Shown here: positions 9,007 to 18,836 of the stretch, one piece after another
Layout of the letters: every line of letters starts with the position of its first letter
How positions within the stretch are numbered: the first letter of the stretch is position 1
DNA from: Phoronis australis
Taxonomy: Eukaryota > Phoronida > Phoronidae
Assembly: GCA_002633005.1 (NCBI GenBank)
Contig: NMRA01000018.1
Span: 381,846 to 402,200, forward strand
DNA length: 20,355 bases
Direction: 5' to 3'
Notes under the pieces: model-generated
What the model was told of the DNA's origin: nothing
Databases searched by the model: none
What the model saw: only the letters and a program-made list of their open reading frames with translations
Position numbers and translations under genes: made by a program

Positions 9007-10002
9007 GGCAAGCCCGTTCAAATATCTAATTTAGTTTAGAAATTGACTCAGTGACTCTCCTCTCACGTCACATTTTTCTAGGCCTGGAACGCGATAAACA
9101 GACTAAATTGCAACATTGAAAGGGGTTCTCTGGCACTGAAATAGAATTCAACTTGCACGCCAGGTATTTTAGAGTTTGCCCATACAGATTTTTAATGCTT
9201 GTTGATATCAAAGCATTTTATTTTGGTTTCAAATTTCAAAAAAAAAACGATCTATCAACTGCTCGCCACTTCGTCGGTGTTTTCCCACTTGGCAAAGCAC
9301 ATCTCCTTATTTGGAATGGCAAGACATAGACTAGCACATTTCCCTTATGTAGAAACTGTGACCTTTGACCGCAAGCTACTTTAAGCAACTGACAGTGAGC
9401 GCATGGGAGGGGAATAAGAAACTCTGTGGTAACCACATGGTTATTTTTTGCGCGTATTTCAGAAATCGTGAATTTTGTAATTTTTCTGAAAATTTCCTCA
9501 CTGGTGATAGTGAATTACTCTGTACTAGATGTTACGAGGTGAGATCAGAAATTGTTGTTAAGATATTTTTGATTTACTTTCACGTTCCACGCCTCTTTAA
9601 TACAAGTGATATGGGGCGTCTAATATTTATTCCATAACGTTTTGTATTTTATTTCCGAAAATCTTTTCGAGCACCGACACCTGATCCTGATAATGTCTCA
9701 TGCTAACGTTGCCGGTCGTAATAGGGTAAGGACAGAATTTACATGCCGACCCTCTTGTTTATTACCGTCCGCGTTGCTTGTTGACCTTCCACATGACTGT
9801 TCACGTCAGCACGTGGAAGCGACGAGGTCATCCTGTTACCAACACAATGGTGTTCCTTCCATGACAGCAGGCAACGGGTCAATTGAGTTCGGTTGACATG
9901 TACTCTCCCGAGGTAGTGGCAGATGTGAGACAAATACAGTTTCAAGCACTACGTCTTACTTGACCTTGTGCCTTACAAATGACCACGTTGCCATTGTCTT
10001 CT

Positions 10003-10200
10003 TCAAGTCGATGGGCTTAGTGGAGCGACGTGGTGGAACTTTTTGGAACGTGGTGATATTTCCGACCCGTTTCTATGCAAAGTGACCAGGTGGATCGTCT
10101 CGTCGGCCTGGTCAAGCACCAAGTCGAATAGGTCGAGCTCTGCGATGACGTGGTGGAGCACAAAGTCAATGTGGTCAACCACTGCGTCGCTGTTTAGACG
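10003..10200 (-). other. Open frame with coding-like composition, no ATG
   Basis: The minus strand is open for 65 codons between in-frame stops. Part of it (about 10085-10190) has a regular Asp/His plus hydrophobic pattern (such as DHIDFVLHHVIAELDLF) and codons mostly ending in C or G, unlike the AT-rich intron around it. The opposite strand shows the mirrored pattern with stops. There is no recognised family, start or good splice sites. It may be an exon remnant on the minus strand or a low-complexity GTGGTC/GTCGAG-rich patch. Confidence 0.2.
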
Positions 10201-11232
10201 TCATCTGCTGAAAGCTGTCTGTCAGTATTGAATCATTTTGTTGACGGGTTTAGGATATGACGTGGGGTCCCATCCGCGAGGTCCTCATGAAAAGCGGTGT
10301 GGCGCGCTGATTTCGTTGGATTTTCGTGTGGCCCTATGGCCCCTAAGTCCGCCTATATGCTAAATGAGACATTTTTCACTAGCGTTTTTTCTTCACTTCC
10401 TTGTATGACATGTAGTCAACGTATTCCCCTGCACCGTGATATGATAAAAACTCGTGAAAGTTGGCTAGTATTTGAATTACTTTTGATTGACTGTCGTAAA
10501 CAATCTTGGTGAGTTTACACAGACTTGTTGAAATGATTTTCTAATTTAGGCTCAGTCCTCATGCTAAGACACCTTTTTCTGGTGCAAGTTACGTGCATCA
10601 TGTACAGGGAGTACTGAAAAACTCTGGATCGACCCCGATGACTTTTCAGCCAAACCGTTTTCTGCACGCAGTACATAAAGCCAGTTGCGGAAAGACAAGT
10701 TATTCCTAAAATCGATTTTCACTCTCCTTTTCGATGTCTCCCACTATGCATATGTGGGTCTTGCAACTTAACCAGGGTTCTGTTAAGTGAAATGTCGCAC
10801 TTTTAGGATGCTGTTTTTACATAGATTCTAAACGGAGACTTACGCCCCGTCGTAGAGGTTTGGTGCAGCTCCCCGCTGAGATTATGTATACAACGTCGTG
10901 GCGTGACGTCATTTTAGTGATTCAGGCTCCAAACGCCAGTTTTATTAAAACCTTACATCTGATCGTAGCTCGGAAGGTAATTGGAATTGATTTGCAAACG
11001 CATTGTTTCTGTTTTGATTAGAGTGAAACTTTGGAGTTATTATTTACTTGACAACAATTATTGTACAAATTCATACTTAATGACCAATTTCATAAATCAA
11101 GATGAAGAACTATCTGCCTGCAAAAATCATAAGTTACAACACTATGACCTATTGGCCTTTGGTAGGGCGAATCTGTATGTTTGTCATAACCAGAATCGGG
11201 CTGCTGTTCTGAACTGTTCTTTTTTCCTTCAG

Positions 11233-12420
11233 ACTTATGGCGGTTACTACAATATCCATGTTAAGTCGGTTCTTAAAGATCCTACAAGAATATTTCAACT
11301 CATGGGTTATGTGGAAAAAGATGACGTCCTCAAGCTTGAAGGGTCCGTAAATAAGGAGAGAGTTTTGGATGTGGCTGTGTGTTGTTTAATTGCCTCATGT
11401 GAAGTTTGTGTAGTTATTGATGTGTATGTTGCTCTCAACAAGGAATGCAGTGTTAGTGATATTCTGGAATGTCGACGGCGAACTGTCGGTTCTGCCAGTG
11501 ACTGTGTTTCATGGATTCGTGGGAGCTACTTCCGTGAGCCTGAAACAGGTCGCCTCAAAGACGTCGTGAGCAGAAGTTCTTTTGCAGCCAGTGAACGTTA
11601 TAAAGAACCGTTTGACGTCAGAGACCTGCGTAAAGAAGGCTTGTTGAACAGAGATCACTGGAGTGACTCGCATCAAACTTCTAGAGGCACTGGAAGTTCT
11701 ACTATATCCTCAGATAGGGCAATCAATTTTCTTAAGGAAGAGTTGCCGTTGGAACCTATGGTGTCTAAGTTTTCTCACGATAGTGATTTGCCCAAAACCA
11801 TTGCGAACTTGGACGAATCATCCGAGGAAGAGATCTATCAGCCGGCGTCCCATGATAAACACGTGGAGCAAAGTCTGCAAGTTTTAGAAAATGAAAGTCC
11901 AAGCGCGAAAGACATGGATAGCCATGACAAAGGAAGTTTTCAAGATTGGAGCATTGTTTATGCCACTTTAGGGAAGGACTATTATGTTGGAGACAGAGGC
12001 GATATCACGGCACAGTTAGCTCCTGAGGTCACTACTGTGAAGACAAAACCAGTGAAGGTCCTCCGAATGCGAGAACTGCCTCGCGAGGTAGTTGCAGATG
12101 GCGGATCGCCAGTCCCACTGCAACAAACGTCCAACGTCGTTGATAGCTCGCCAGTCTCGAAACACGATCCAGATTGGCTCAAAGTAGACCTGACGTCCAC
12201 GGATGTTAACAGTGGCGTTTGGAATTGTCCCAAGTGTACGTCATTAAACGTGTCTAGCGCTGTTGTATGCAGTATTTGTTCTGCCAGCCGCCGCGGACAC
12301 ACAAGAACGCTCCCCAGTGGAGCTCCTGAGTGCCGCCAATGTACGCTAGTCAACAAAATTGGGGCTACACAATGCGAAGTCTGCGGAAATCCACTCGTCG
12401 GATCTCCCACTTACATTTAG
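11233..12420 (+). CDS. SPATA2: SPATA2/Tamozhennic-like protein, coding exon 2 (residues 102-496)
   Basis: The exon starts after the acceptor at 11231-11232, in phase 0 with exon 1. The open frame extends upstream to an ATG at 10981, but that part is intron and should not be annotated. Residues about 102-200 complete the PUB-like domain (YYNIHVKSVL, FQLMGY, a following helical segment), used by SPATA2 to bind CYLD. A long polar, Ser/Asp/Glu-rich linker follows (about residues 215-425). The C-terminus has two RanBP2/NZF zinc fingers: Cys433/436/447/450 with the conserved Trp431 and the C-x3-N spacing, and Cys468/471/482/485, which lacks the Trp. Neither finger has the Thr-Phe pair used by ubiquitin-binding NZFs (Thr-Ser and Thr-Leu here). 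The deduced length of about 496 is close to vertebrate SPATA2. The stop is TAG at 12418-12420. Confidence 0.85.
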   Translation, partial: TYGGYYNIHVKSVLKDPTRIFQLMGYVEKDDVLKLEGSVNKERVLDVAVCCLIASCEVCVVIDVYVALNKECSVSDILECRRRTVGSASDCVSWIRGSYFREPETGRLKDVVSRSSFAASERYKEPFDVRDLRKEGLLNRDHWSDSHQTSRGTGSSTISSDRAINFLKEELPLEPMVSKFSHDSDLPKTIANLDESSEEEIYQPASHDKHVEQSLQVLENESPSAKDMDSHDKGSFQDWSIVYATLGKDYYVGDRGDITAQLAPEVTTVKTKPVKVLRMRELPREVVADGGSPVPLQQTSNVVDSSPVSKHDPDWLKVDLTSTDVNSGVWNCPKCTSLNVSSAVVCSICSASRRGHTRTLPSGAPECRQCTLVNKIGATQCEVCGNPLVGSPTYI

Positions 12421-12487
12421 TTTTCTTTCATTTTTTGCTATGCTTTCAAAAATGAAAATACACTTAACGGCACATTTAAAAAATAAA
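12421..12487 (+). terminator. Short 3' UTR with AATAAA polyadenylation signal
   Basis: AATAAA at 12482-12487 lies 62 bases after the SPATA2-like stop codon and is the first perfect signal downstream. A T-rich stretch follows at about 12512. This implies a very short 3' UTR unless a later signal is used. Confidence 0.55.
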
Positions 12488-13468
12488 AGTCCGACGTTCG
12501 ACGCAACCAGTTATTTTTTTGCATAAAAGCCTGTTTACATCCTTGTTGTATAAATGTTTACAGTTCTGGACAGCTCAGTTGTTGTGAGATATTCGTCTGC
12601 TATTCAAATGGTTAGTAAAACGTTTCACAGCCGGTCCTTGTTTAAAGTGCAGGCATGTCCTCTGACACTTAGCCTGGTTTTTGTTTATAATCGCTCATCA
12701 AACAGTGTTTAGGGTGAAACATCGTTATTTTGTGTCTTTGAGCAACCTGCGTCAGTTTAGGTGCTTATCTTAAAGATACTATTTCCCATTCATTTTTGTT
12801 AAAAACGTCTTGAAACGGATCTTTACACAAACACGTTTTTCGAAACCTAAGCCCAAATAATAGTCCTTCGACATGCCATCGAATTTTTTCAAAATGAACC
12901 AAATGTAATACAGATTTTTTTTTAGCTTAATTTTTATTTTTGGTGTAGTGCAACAAGAAAATACGATGCCGGACGAAGTGTCAATCGAAGATTCGATTGT
13001 CGAATATGAACTTTGAATTTCGCTTATCTCAAGATCGTATATGGGCTTGCGTGAACTTTGAATACCCGAGACAACGCGGGTTCTTCACTCAAATTATCAC
13101 GTTGATGTTACTATAATTTGTTAACGGATAAAATGGGTGCTCATGGGACCAATAATTACAAAAATTGTCTACATTGAACAAGATATTCACCTGATTTCTT
13201 TACGCGATCTTCAGATTAAGCAAAATTCATGTTCACGCACACCAAACAAATAAAGGCAGGCGTTCGGCATAAGATACGTCGTCCTCCGTTTTAAAAGCTT
13301 GCTAAGCGTCCTCTAGGTGACTATTACCGCTTTAAAGTTTTAATTGACGATCAGTTTTGAGTGCTGGAATTATCTACGATCCCCGATGGCTGTTACACAT
13401 TCTCAGTAAAGAAAGATTTTGCTTAACAGGTAAGTCATCAAGGGATGTTCTAGTGTGAAACTTATCTC
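12488..13468. other. No gene recognised
   Basis: AT-rich 3' flank of the SPATA2-like gene. It contains a small palindrome (caatcgaa-ga-ttcgattg, 12982-12999) and a repeated gaactttgaat (about 13008 and 13050). No coding, RNA or mobile feature is seen. Confidence 0.5.
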
Positions 13469-14105
13469 TTAATTAACTATATGTGAATAAGGAAAACGAT
13501 GTTTTTCCACTGTTTAAAACCACTTCCAAAAAGTTTCTAAAACACAGAAAGAGGTGCAAATTACTAATTGTTTTTAGATTTTCATATGTTGTTGCGTGTG
13601 TCAGAGTAAATCAATGCAGCTGTATTCATTTTTATGTCTGGCAATGAAATTGAAATATTTGTTATTCTTTCTAAGGGAGCATATCATCTTCAATGAGAAG
13701 AGCAGGAGAAGGTTGTCTATTCCATTGAAGGTTTCTAAGAGCTTTGACTATATCAACGAGCTGATGAAACTGATTGTGAAAACCCGGTTGTAAGACATGT
13801 CAGACAAGCACCGCCTCCATGAACATATAACAAAATGATTCCCGCATGTTGTCTGACAACATTGCTTTCTTCGAATGATTGCCATTTGTAGAAGTCGTTG
13901 CGCCAAAGAAGCTGCCTAACGGAGGTTATTTAAGATGATATGGCAATTGGGTGTAATTCAATCATGTGCCCTAGTTTGTTGCAGAGGATCATATTAGTGG
14001 AAATACTTTTGGCTGTCAAGGGTCACCTAGAAGCTTCTGTGTGACGTAAAATAATGTATTTGTTCAGCAATGTTTTGCTGCTTAGGCAATTCACATTCAT
14101 TTAAA
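13469..14105 (+). repeat. Duplicated block A (copy 1)
   Basis: It starts at TTAATTAACTATATGT and ends at cattcatttaaa. It is repeated, with scattered substitutions and small indels, at 15765-16396 (offset 2314 at the shared gtttttccac). No recognised protein: the 65-codon frame at 13596-13793 is not conserved as a frame in the second copy, which lacks about 14 bases within it (the tctaagggagcatatcatc region). It contains a conserved 17-bp palindrome at 13846-13862. Confidence 0.9.
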
Positions 14106-14106
14106 T

Positions 14107-15608
14107 AATAATGTCATTTATTATGACGTAAATAGATAAAACTAAATAAGACTCTGCAAGATGGGCATGGACAAAACGCCATAATGGCAGCATGGGAATG
14201 CTGACATCGCCCATCCGAGGAAGCGGAACCCGGGCAATAACAAGGTTAGACTATGATAAAATATAGGCACTAATAACGGTACAACAGAAAACTAGGACAC
14301 AAAAGTCTTGAATAAAATAAAACAAGAATGTAACAAATCGCTAAGGAAAATGCAACAATCAATGGAAGTAAAGGTAACTAGAACTAATGACTAGAAATTG
14401 CAAAGCCTGCAACTATAGACCTTCGGCCGCAGGCTGCAACAACAGACCTGACCTAGGGGGCTGAAACCACAAACCCAGAGTTGTGGGAGGGGCTGACAAG
14501 GAAAGTGAGAGAAATGGGGAGCTGCAACAACAGGCTCACCTGGAGTTCAGGAAGCCTGGGGAAGTGGAAAAAGCAGACATGCGAATGTAGTTTTTAGTGC
14601 GTCAGATTTCCAGCGGCCAATGCGCTGCATCACCGGTTCAGGGACGCCACGGCTGGCCGCTGAGGTGGCGGCGCCAATGAGAAAGTTATGTGACGCATAA
14701 GACTTGGTGTCGAGTCCTACAAAGGAAACCACTTTAGTTAACATGGAGTTGAAGCAGGAATGTGTAAGCGGTGACCCACTGAGGTGTTGGAACAAGTGGC
14801 GAGGGCTGAAAAGCAGACAAGGACAAGGTTAGGGCAGCTACCGGGCAATGGGGAGATTGACTGGACGGAATGGTATGTGAGACTGATTCCGAGCTGTGCT
14901 TGAAGGTACGCATAGTGATGACCACAGAATCGACAGAGGGTGAGAAGACGACGTCGCTGACCTGTACGACGGGGGAGGAGAGCGAGGAGGTGACTGTGAA
15001 TTCACCGACTCTGAGGAAGGCATGGAAGGCTAGGAGGAACATGGCACGTGCGAGAACCGAGTTGGCAAAAGAACCGGAGTGCAGAAGGGCAGGCGTCAAA
15101 CGAGCGGTGAAGCAAAGCTGAAATAATCAGCATGCGTGTGTCAGAAGAAGAGCGCAGAGTGGAACCACCTTTGAGGAGTTTTTGATGAAAAAGGAGGAAC
15201 TGGGGTCAGGGAGTTTGTCAAACTTGTGGACAAAACTAATGGCATAGGACTGGATAGACGAGCTACTAAGGCCAGATTCGAAAAGATGGGAGATGCAGTG
15301 GGCCAGGAAAGAGGTATTGATGGGTAAGGTGAGCGGAGAGTTGCTAGATGAGAGGTCATTGTGCGAAGTTATGCAGGATGCGGGTGTAGGACTGAAGAGT
15401 GGAGGGGGCCAGGGAAGCCGGAGCAGTCTGGTCACGTTGTCAGGAGGTGCGGCGGGATCGGTGTCGGATGAGTGAGGGCTGAGCCAAGAACCCTGGGAAA
15501 AGGCGACCTAAAAGGTAAAACAAGAAAGTGCATCAGCGATGATGTTAGCGTAGCAAGGGATATGTTTTGCCCGAAAATGAACGTTAAAGGTAAGAGCGGA
15601 GATGACCA
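14107..15608 (-). mobile_element. DIRS-type retrotransposon 3' fragment (copy 1, block B)
   Basis: A minus-strand fragment equivalent to 17132-18632, sharing the left end aataatgtcatttattatgacg. It carries the tyrosine recombinase and the last part of the RNase H region, then stops at an N. DIRS elements integrate with a tyrosine recombinase instead of a DDE integrase and leave no target-site duplication; none is visible here. The copy is diverged from the second by substitutions and indels, for example about 30 bases at 15165-15210 present only here. Confidence 0.85.
14547..15480 (-). pseudogene. DIRS tyrosine recombinase, decayed (copy 1)
   Basis: The protein is split over at least three pieces. 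15127-15435 keeps the normal frame of the N-terminal SAM-like core-binding region (SISHLFESGLSS-like helix, KFDKLPDP) better than the second copy does. 14734-15099 carries the first catalytic Arg in LRVGEFT. 14547-14795 carries the HxxR box and GRWKSDA. In the HxxR box the Arg codon is changed to Leu (14679-14681, HNFL instead of HSFR). A 5-base deletion relative to copy 2 near 14795 shifts the frame before that box, and a one-base loss at the T run 14591-14595 removes the nucleophilic Tyr from frame. It cannot encode an active enzyme. Confidence 0.8.
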
Positions 15609-15609
15609 N
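15609..15609. other. Assembly ambiguity (single N)
   Basis: One N marks the abrupt end of the DIRS homology: the sequence before it matches copy 2 up to the last base before the second N run, and the sequence after it is unrelated. Confidence 0.9.
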
Positions 15610-15764
15610 GGCGGGAAATATGAAAATTGGCAAAATTGAAAGAAAACTCAAAATTTCGAACTAATTACACAAACTAAACATGGGTTTAGCTAAATTTTAC
15701 GTCATACATTTAGTCTGTGGCCACCGGTAATTCAAAATGTGCAAAAATCCATGGTGTGTACTGT
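15610..15764. other. Unassigned spacer between block B and block A'
   Basis: AT-rich sequence found once in the window. Nothing is recognised in it. Confidence 0.5.
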
Positions 15765-16396
15765 TTAATTAACTATATGTAGTATATTTTTATATTGTGA
15801 ATAACGAAAACGATGTTTTTCCACTGTTTGAAACCACTTCCAAAAAGTTTCTAAAGCACTGAAAGAGGTGCAAATTACTAATTGTTTTTAGATTTTCATA
15901 TGTTGTGTGTTTCAGAGTAAATCAATGCAGCTGTATTCATTTTTATGTCTGGCAATGAAATTGAAACATTTGTTATTCTTTCAATGAGAAGAGCAGGAGA
16001 AGGTTGTCTATTCCATTGAAGGTTTCTAAGAGCTTTGACTATATCAACGAGCTGATGGAACTGATTGTGAAAACCCGGTTGTAAGACATGTCATACAAGC
16101 ACCGCCTCCATGAACATAAAACAAAATGATTCCCGCATGTTGTCTGACAACATTGCTTTCTTCGAATGATTGCCATTTGTAGAAGTCATTGCGCCAAAGA
16201 AGCTGCCTAACGGAGGTTATTTAAGATGATATGGCAATTGGGTGTAATTCAATCATGTACCCTAGTTTGTTGCAGAGGATCATATTAGTGGAAATACTTT
16301 TGGCTGTCAAGGGTCACCTAGAAGCTTCTGTGTGACGTAAAATAATGTATTTGTTCAGCAATGTTTTGCTGCTTAGGCAATTCACATTCATTTAAA
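15765..16396 (+). repeat. Duplicated block A' (copy 2)
   Basis: Direct repeat of 13469-14105. It differs by an extra AT-rich insertion after atatgt (about 15781-15797), a loss of about 14 bases near 15980, and scattered substitutions. Unlike copy 1, it is followed by about 735 bases of other sequence (block C) before the DIRS element. Confidence 0.9.
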
Positions 16397-17131
16397 AAAC
16401 CTGCATTTAGACATCTTGAATTTGAGAGCGATAGTGTTGAACATTACTGTATTTTTGAATGGCTTCGCTGTTGGATTAGAAGTTGTGGTTGTAGGTAAAG
16501 GTGTGTGACATGAGTAGCAGATTACTTGCGATAAGTCATTGCAAAAGCTATGGAGCTTTAAGTCAGAAAATGTTGCAACTTTTGATAATGGGCCATGGCC
16601 AAGCAGCCAGGAGACTCTGTCTGTTAAAAGGATATCTTGCTTTGATAATTTTGTCCACTCCTCATTCTGTCACCTGCTAATGCATCATTGACATTTATCA
16701 CGAAAGACAAAAGCGGGGATAGACTAAAAATCATAGCCCTATCTCACTAATTAAACACTATCATGGTCCTTGGTCGGTGATCTTTTCCCACAGTTGCGTA
16801 GGTCATGCTTTGACCGTTTAGCAGACCTTGAAAAAACTTCAAATTTTCCTCAAAGTTTTGAAGGTTGTCGATGGTTACAGAGCATTACTTTGTTGCTGAG
16901 AACTGGATGGGAAGTCACTTTTAGTATCTTTTATTAGGCCAAAACCGGGTTTGGTATCCCGAGTAACGTTTAATTTTTGAGATCTATCCCTTGTCTAGCT
17001 ATGAAACATAATTTTGAAAAGTTCAATCCATGACTGTTTTTTTATGCGCCCACATATTTATTTATCGTAATCTATTTTGCCCGGGGTACGCCACGAGCTA
17101 TGTTGCAGAGTAAAACAAGAGGAGGATTACG
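16397..17131. other. Block C, present only in copy 2; no gene recognised
   Basis: Sequence between A' and the DIRS 3' end. In copy 1, A joins B directly, so C was deleted there or the element has a different insertion point. No open frame of note and no RNA gene were seen. Confidence 0.5.
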
Positions 17132-17601
17132 AATAATGTCATTTATTATGACGTAAATAGATAAAACTAAATAAGACTCTGCAAGATGGGCGTGGACAAA
17201 ACGCTATAATGGCAGCATGGGAATGCTGACATCGCCCATCCGAGGAAGCGGAACCCTGGCAATAACAAGGTTAGACTATGATAAAATATATGTACTAATA
17301 ACGGTATAACAGAAAACTAGAACACAAAAGTCTTGAATAAAAGAACAAGAATATAACGAACCGCTAAGGAAAATGCAACAATCCATGGAAGTAAAGGTAA
17401 CAAGAACTAATGACTAGAAATTGCAAAGCCTGCAACTATAGACCTTCTACCGCAGGCGGCAACAGACCTACGAACGGGAGGCGGTCGGCTGCAACAACAG
17501 ACCTGACCTAGGGGGCTGAAACCACAGACCCAGAGTTGTGGGAGGGGCTGAAATGCAAAGTGAGAGAAATGGGGAGCTGCAACAACAGGCTCATTAGGAG
17601 T

Positions 17602-18399
17602 TCAGGAAGCCTGGGGAAGAGGAAAAAGCAGACATGCGAATGTAGTTTTTAGTGCGTCAGATTTCCAGCGCCCCATGCGCTGGATCACCGGTTCAGGGAC
17701 GCCACGGCTGGCCGCTGAGGTGGCGGCGCCAATGCGAAAGCTATGTGACGCATAAGACTTGGTGTCGAGTCCTACAAAGGAAACCACTTTAGTCAACATG
17801 GACTTGAAGCAGGAATGTGTAACCGGTGACCCACTGAGGTGTTGGAACAAGGAGCCTGGAGAGGGCTGAAAAGCAGACAAGGACAAGGTTAGGGCTGCTA
17901 CCGGGCAATGGGGAGACTGACTGGACGGAATGGTATGTGAGACTGGTCCCGAGCTGTGCTTGAAGGTACGCATAGTGATGACCACAGAATCGCCAGAGGG
18001 TGGGAAGACGACGTCGCTGACCTGTATGACGGGGGAGGAGAGCGAGGAGGTGACTGTGAATTCACCGACTCTGAGGAAGGCATGGAAAGCTAGGAGGAAC
18101 ATGGCACGTGCGAGAACCGAGTCGGCGAAAGAACCGAGTGCAGACGGGCAGGCGTCAAACAAGCGGTGAAGCAAAGCTGAAATAATAGGCATGCGTGTGT
18201 CAGAAGAGAGCAGATTGGAACCAACTGGGGTTAGGGAGTTTGTCAAGCTTGTGGACAAAACTAATGGCAGAGACATAGGACTGGATAGACGAGCTACTAA
18301 GGCCAGATTCGAGAAGATGAGAGATGTAGTGGGCCAGGAAAGAGGTATTGATGGGCAAGGTGAGCGGAGAGTTGCTAGATGAGAGGTCACTGTGCGAGG
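17602..18399 (-). pseudogene. DIRS tyrosine recombinase (copy 2), 262-codon frame
   Basis: Tyrosine recombinases cut and rejoin DNA through a Tyr nucleophile, with Arg, HxxR and His/Trp residues assisting. The frame 17602-18390 keeps the first Arg (LRVGEFT), the HxxR box (SHSFRIGAAT, Arg codon 17734-17736) and GRWKSDA. Its first ~60 residues, however, are in the wrong frame for the core-binding region. The end is also wrong: a five-base homopolymer at 17646-17650 lacks one base, so the Tyr-Ile-Arg box (Tyr codon 17642-17644) is read out of frame, and the 0-frame runs KTTFACLL with no Tyr. A TAA at 18400-18402 separates it from the in-frame RNase H frame above, suggesting one long original frame. 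Confidence 0.82.
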
Positions 18400-18836
18400 T
18401 TATGCAGGATGCGGGTGAAGAGTGGAGGGGGCCAGGGAAGCCTGGAGCAGTCTGGTCACGTTGTCAGGAGGTGCGTCGGGATCGGTGTCGGATGAGTGAG
18501 GACTGAGCCAAGAACCCTGGGAAAAGGCGACCTGAAAGTTAAAACAAGAAAGTGCATCAGCGATGATGTTAGTGTAGCCAGGGATATGTTTTGCCCGAAA
18601 ATGAACGTTAAAGGTAAGAGCGGAGATGACCANNNNNGAGGTCTTGTTGATAATGTCAACGACGGCACGGTTATCGCACAGGAAGAGCATCTTGTGGTTG
18701 GAGAGCTCTAGCGCTATGACGATAGGAAGGAGTTCGTTGAAGGTGATGTGATGGTGTTGCAGGTGCTCGGGCCACGGGCAGGCAAACCAGGAAGCCCCCA
18801 ATGTCGCAGCAAAACCCCCATTGGAGCCTGCAGCAT
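18400..18836 (-). pseudogene. DIRS RNase H domain (copy 2), broken and gapped
   Basis: RNase H removes the RNA strand during reverse transcription. Visible in one frame are AAGSNGGFAAT, the FNELLPIVIALEL helix with its catalytic Glu, FLCDNRAVVDIIN with the second Asp, and HIPGYTNIIADALS with the last Asp. The first catalytic Asp sits at a one-base frameshift (about 18836/18837), and the gap 18633-18637 interrupts the middle. The same domain's last part occurs in copy 1 before its N. Confidence 0.82.
18633..18637. other. Assembly gap (5 N)
   Basis: A gap inside the RNase H coding region, immediately after gatgacca, the same base at which copy 1 ends at 15608. Its true size is unknown. Confidence 0.95.

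Larger units (their letters stand above)
7069..11232 (+). other. Intron of the SPATA2-like gene (phase 0, 4.16 kb)
   Basis: It is bounded by GTAAGT at 7069 and tttttccttcag ending at 11232. Joining the two exons preserves the frame and reconstitutes the conserved SPATA2 junction exactly. The intron is AT-rich and holds a 33-bp tandem duplication, a long hairpin and two short exon-like open frames (listed separately); the rest shows nothing recognisable. Confidence 0.85.

Noticed and set aside
10981-11232. N-terminal 84 codons of the 479-codon open frame starting at 10981
   Set aside because: They precede a strong splice acceptor, lack homology to the SPATA2 family and are low-quality coding sequence; read as intron.
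11982-12410. 142-codon minus-strand frame opposite the SPATA2 zinc fingers
   Set aside because: Antisense shadow of a well-supported exon.
14870-15121. Plus-strand frames of 60-83 codons antisense to the DIRS recombinase (also 17930-18169, 18191-18382)
   Set aside because: Shadows of the minus-strand recombinase; no independent evidence.
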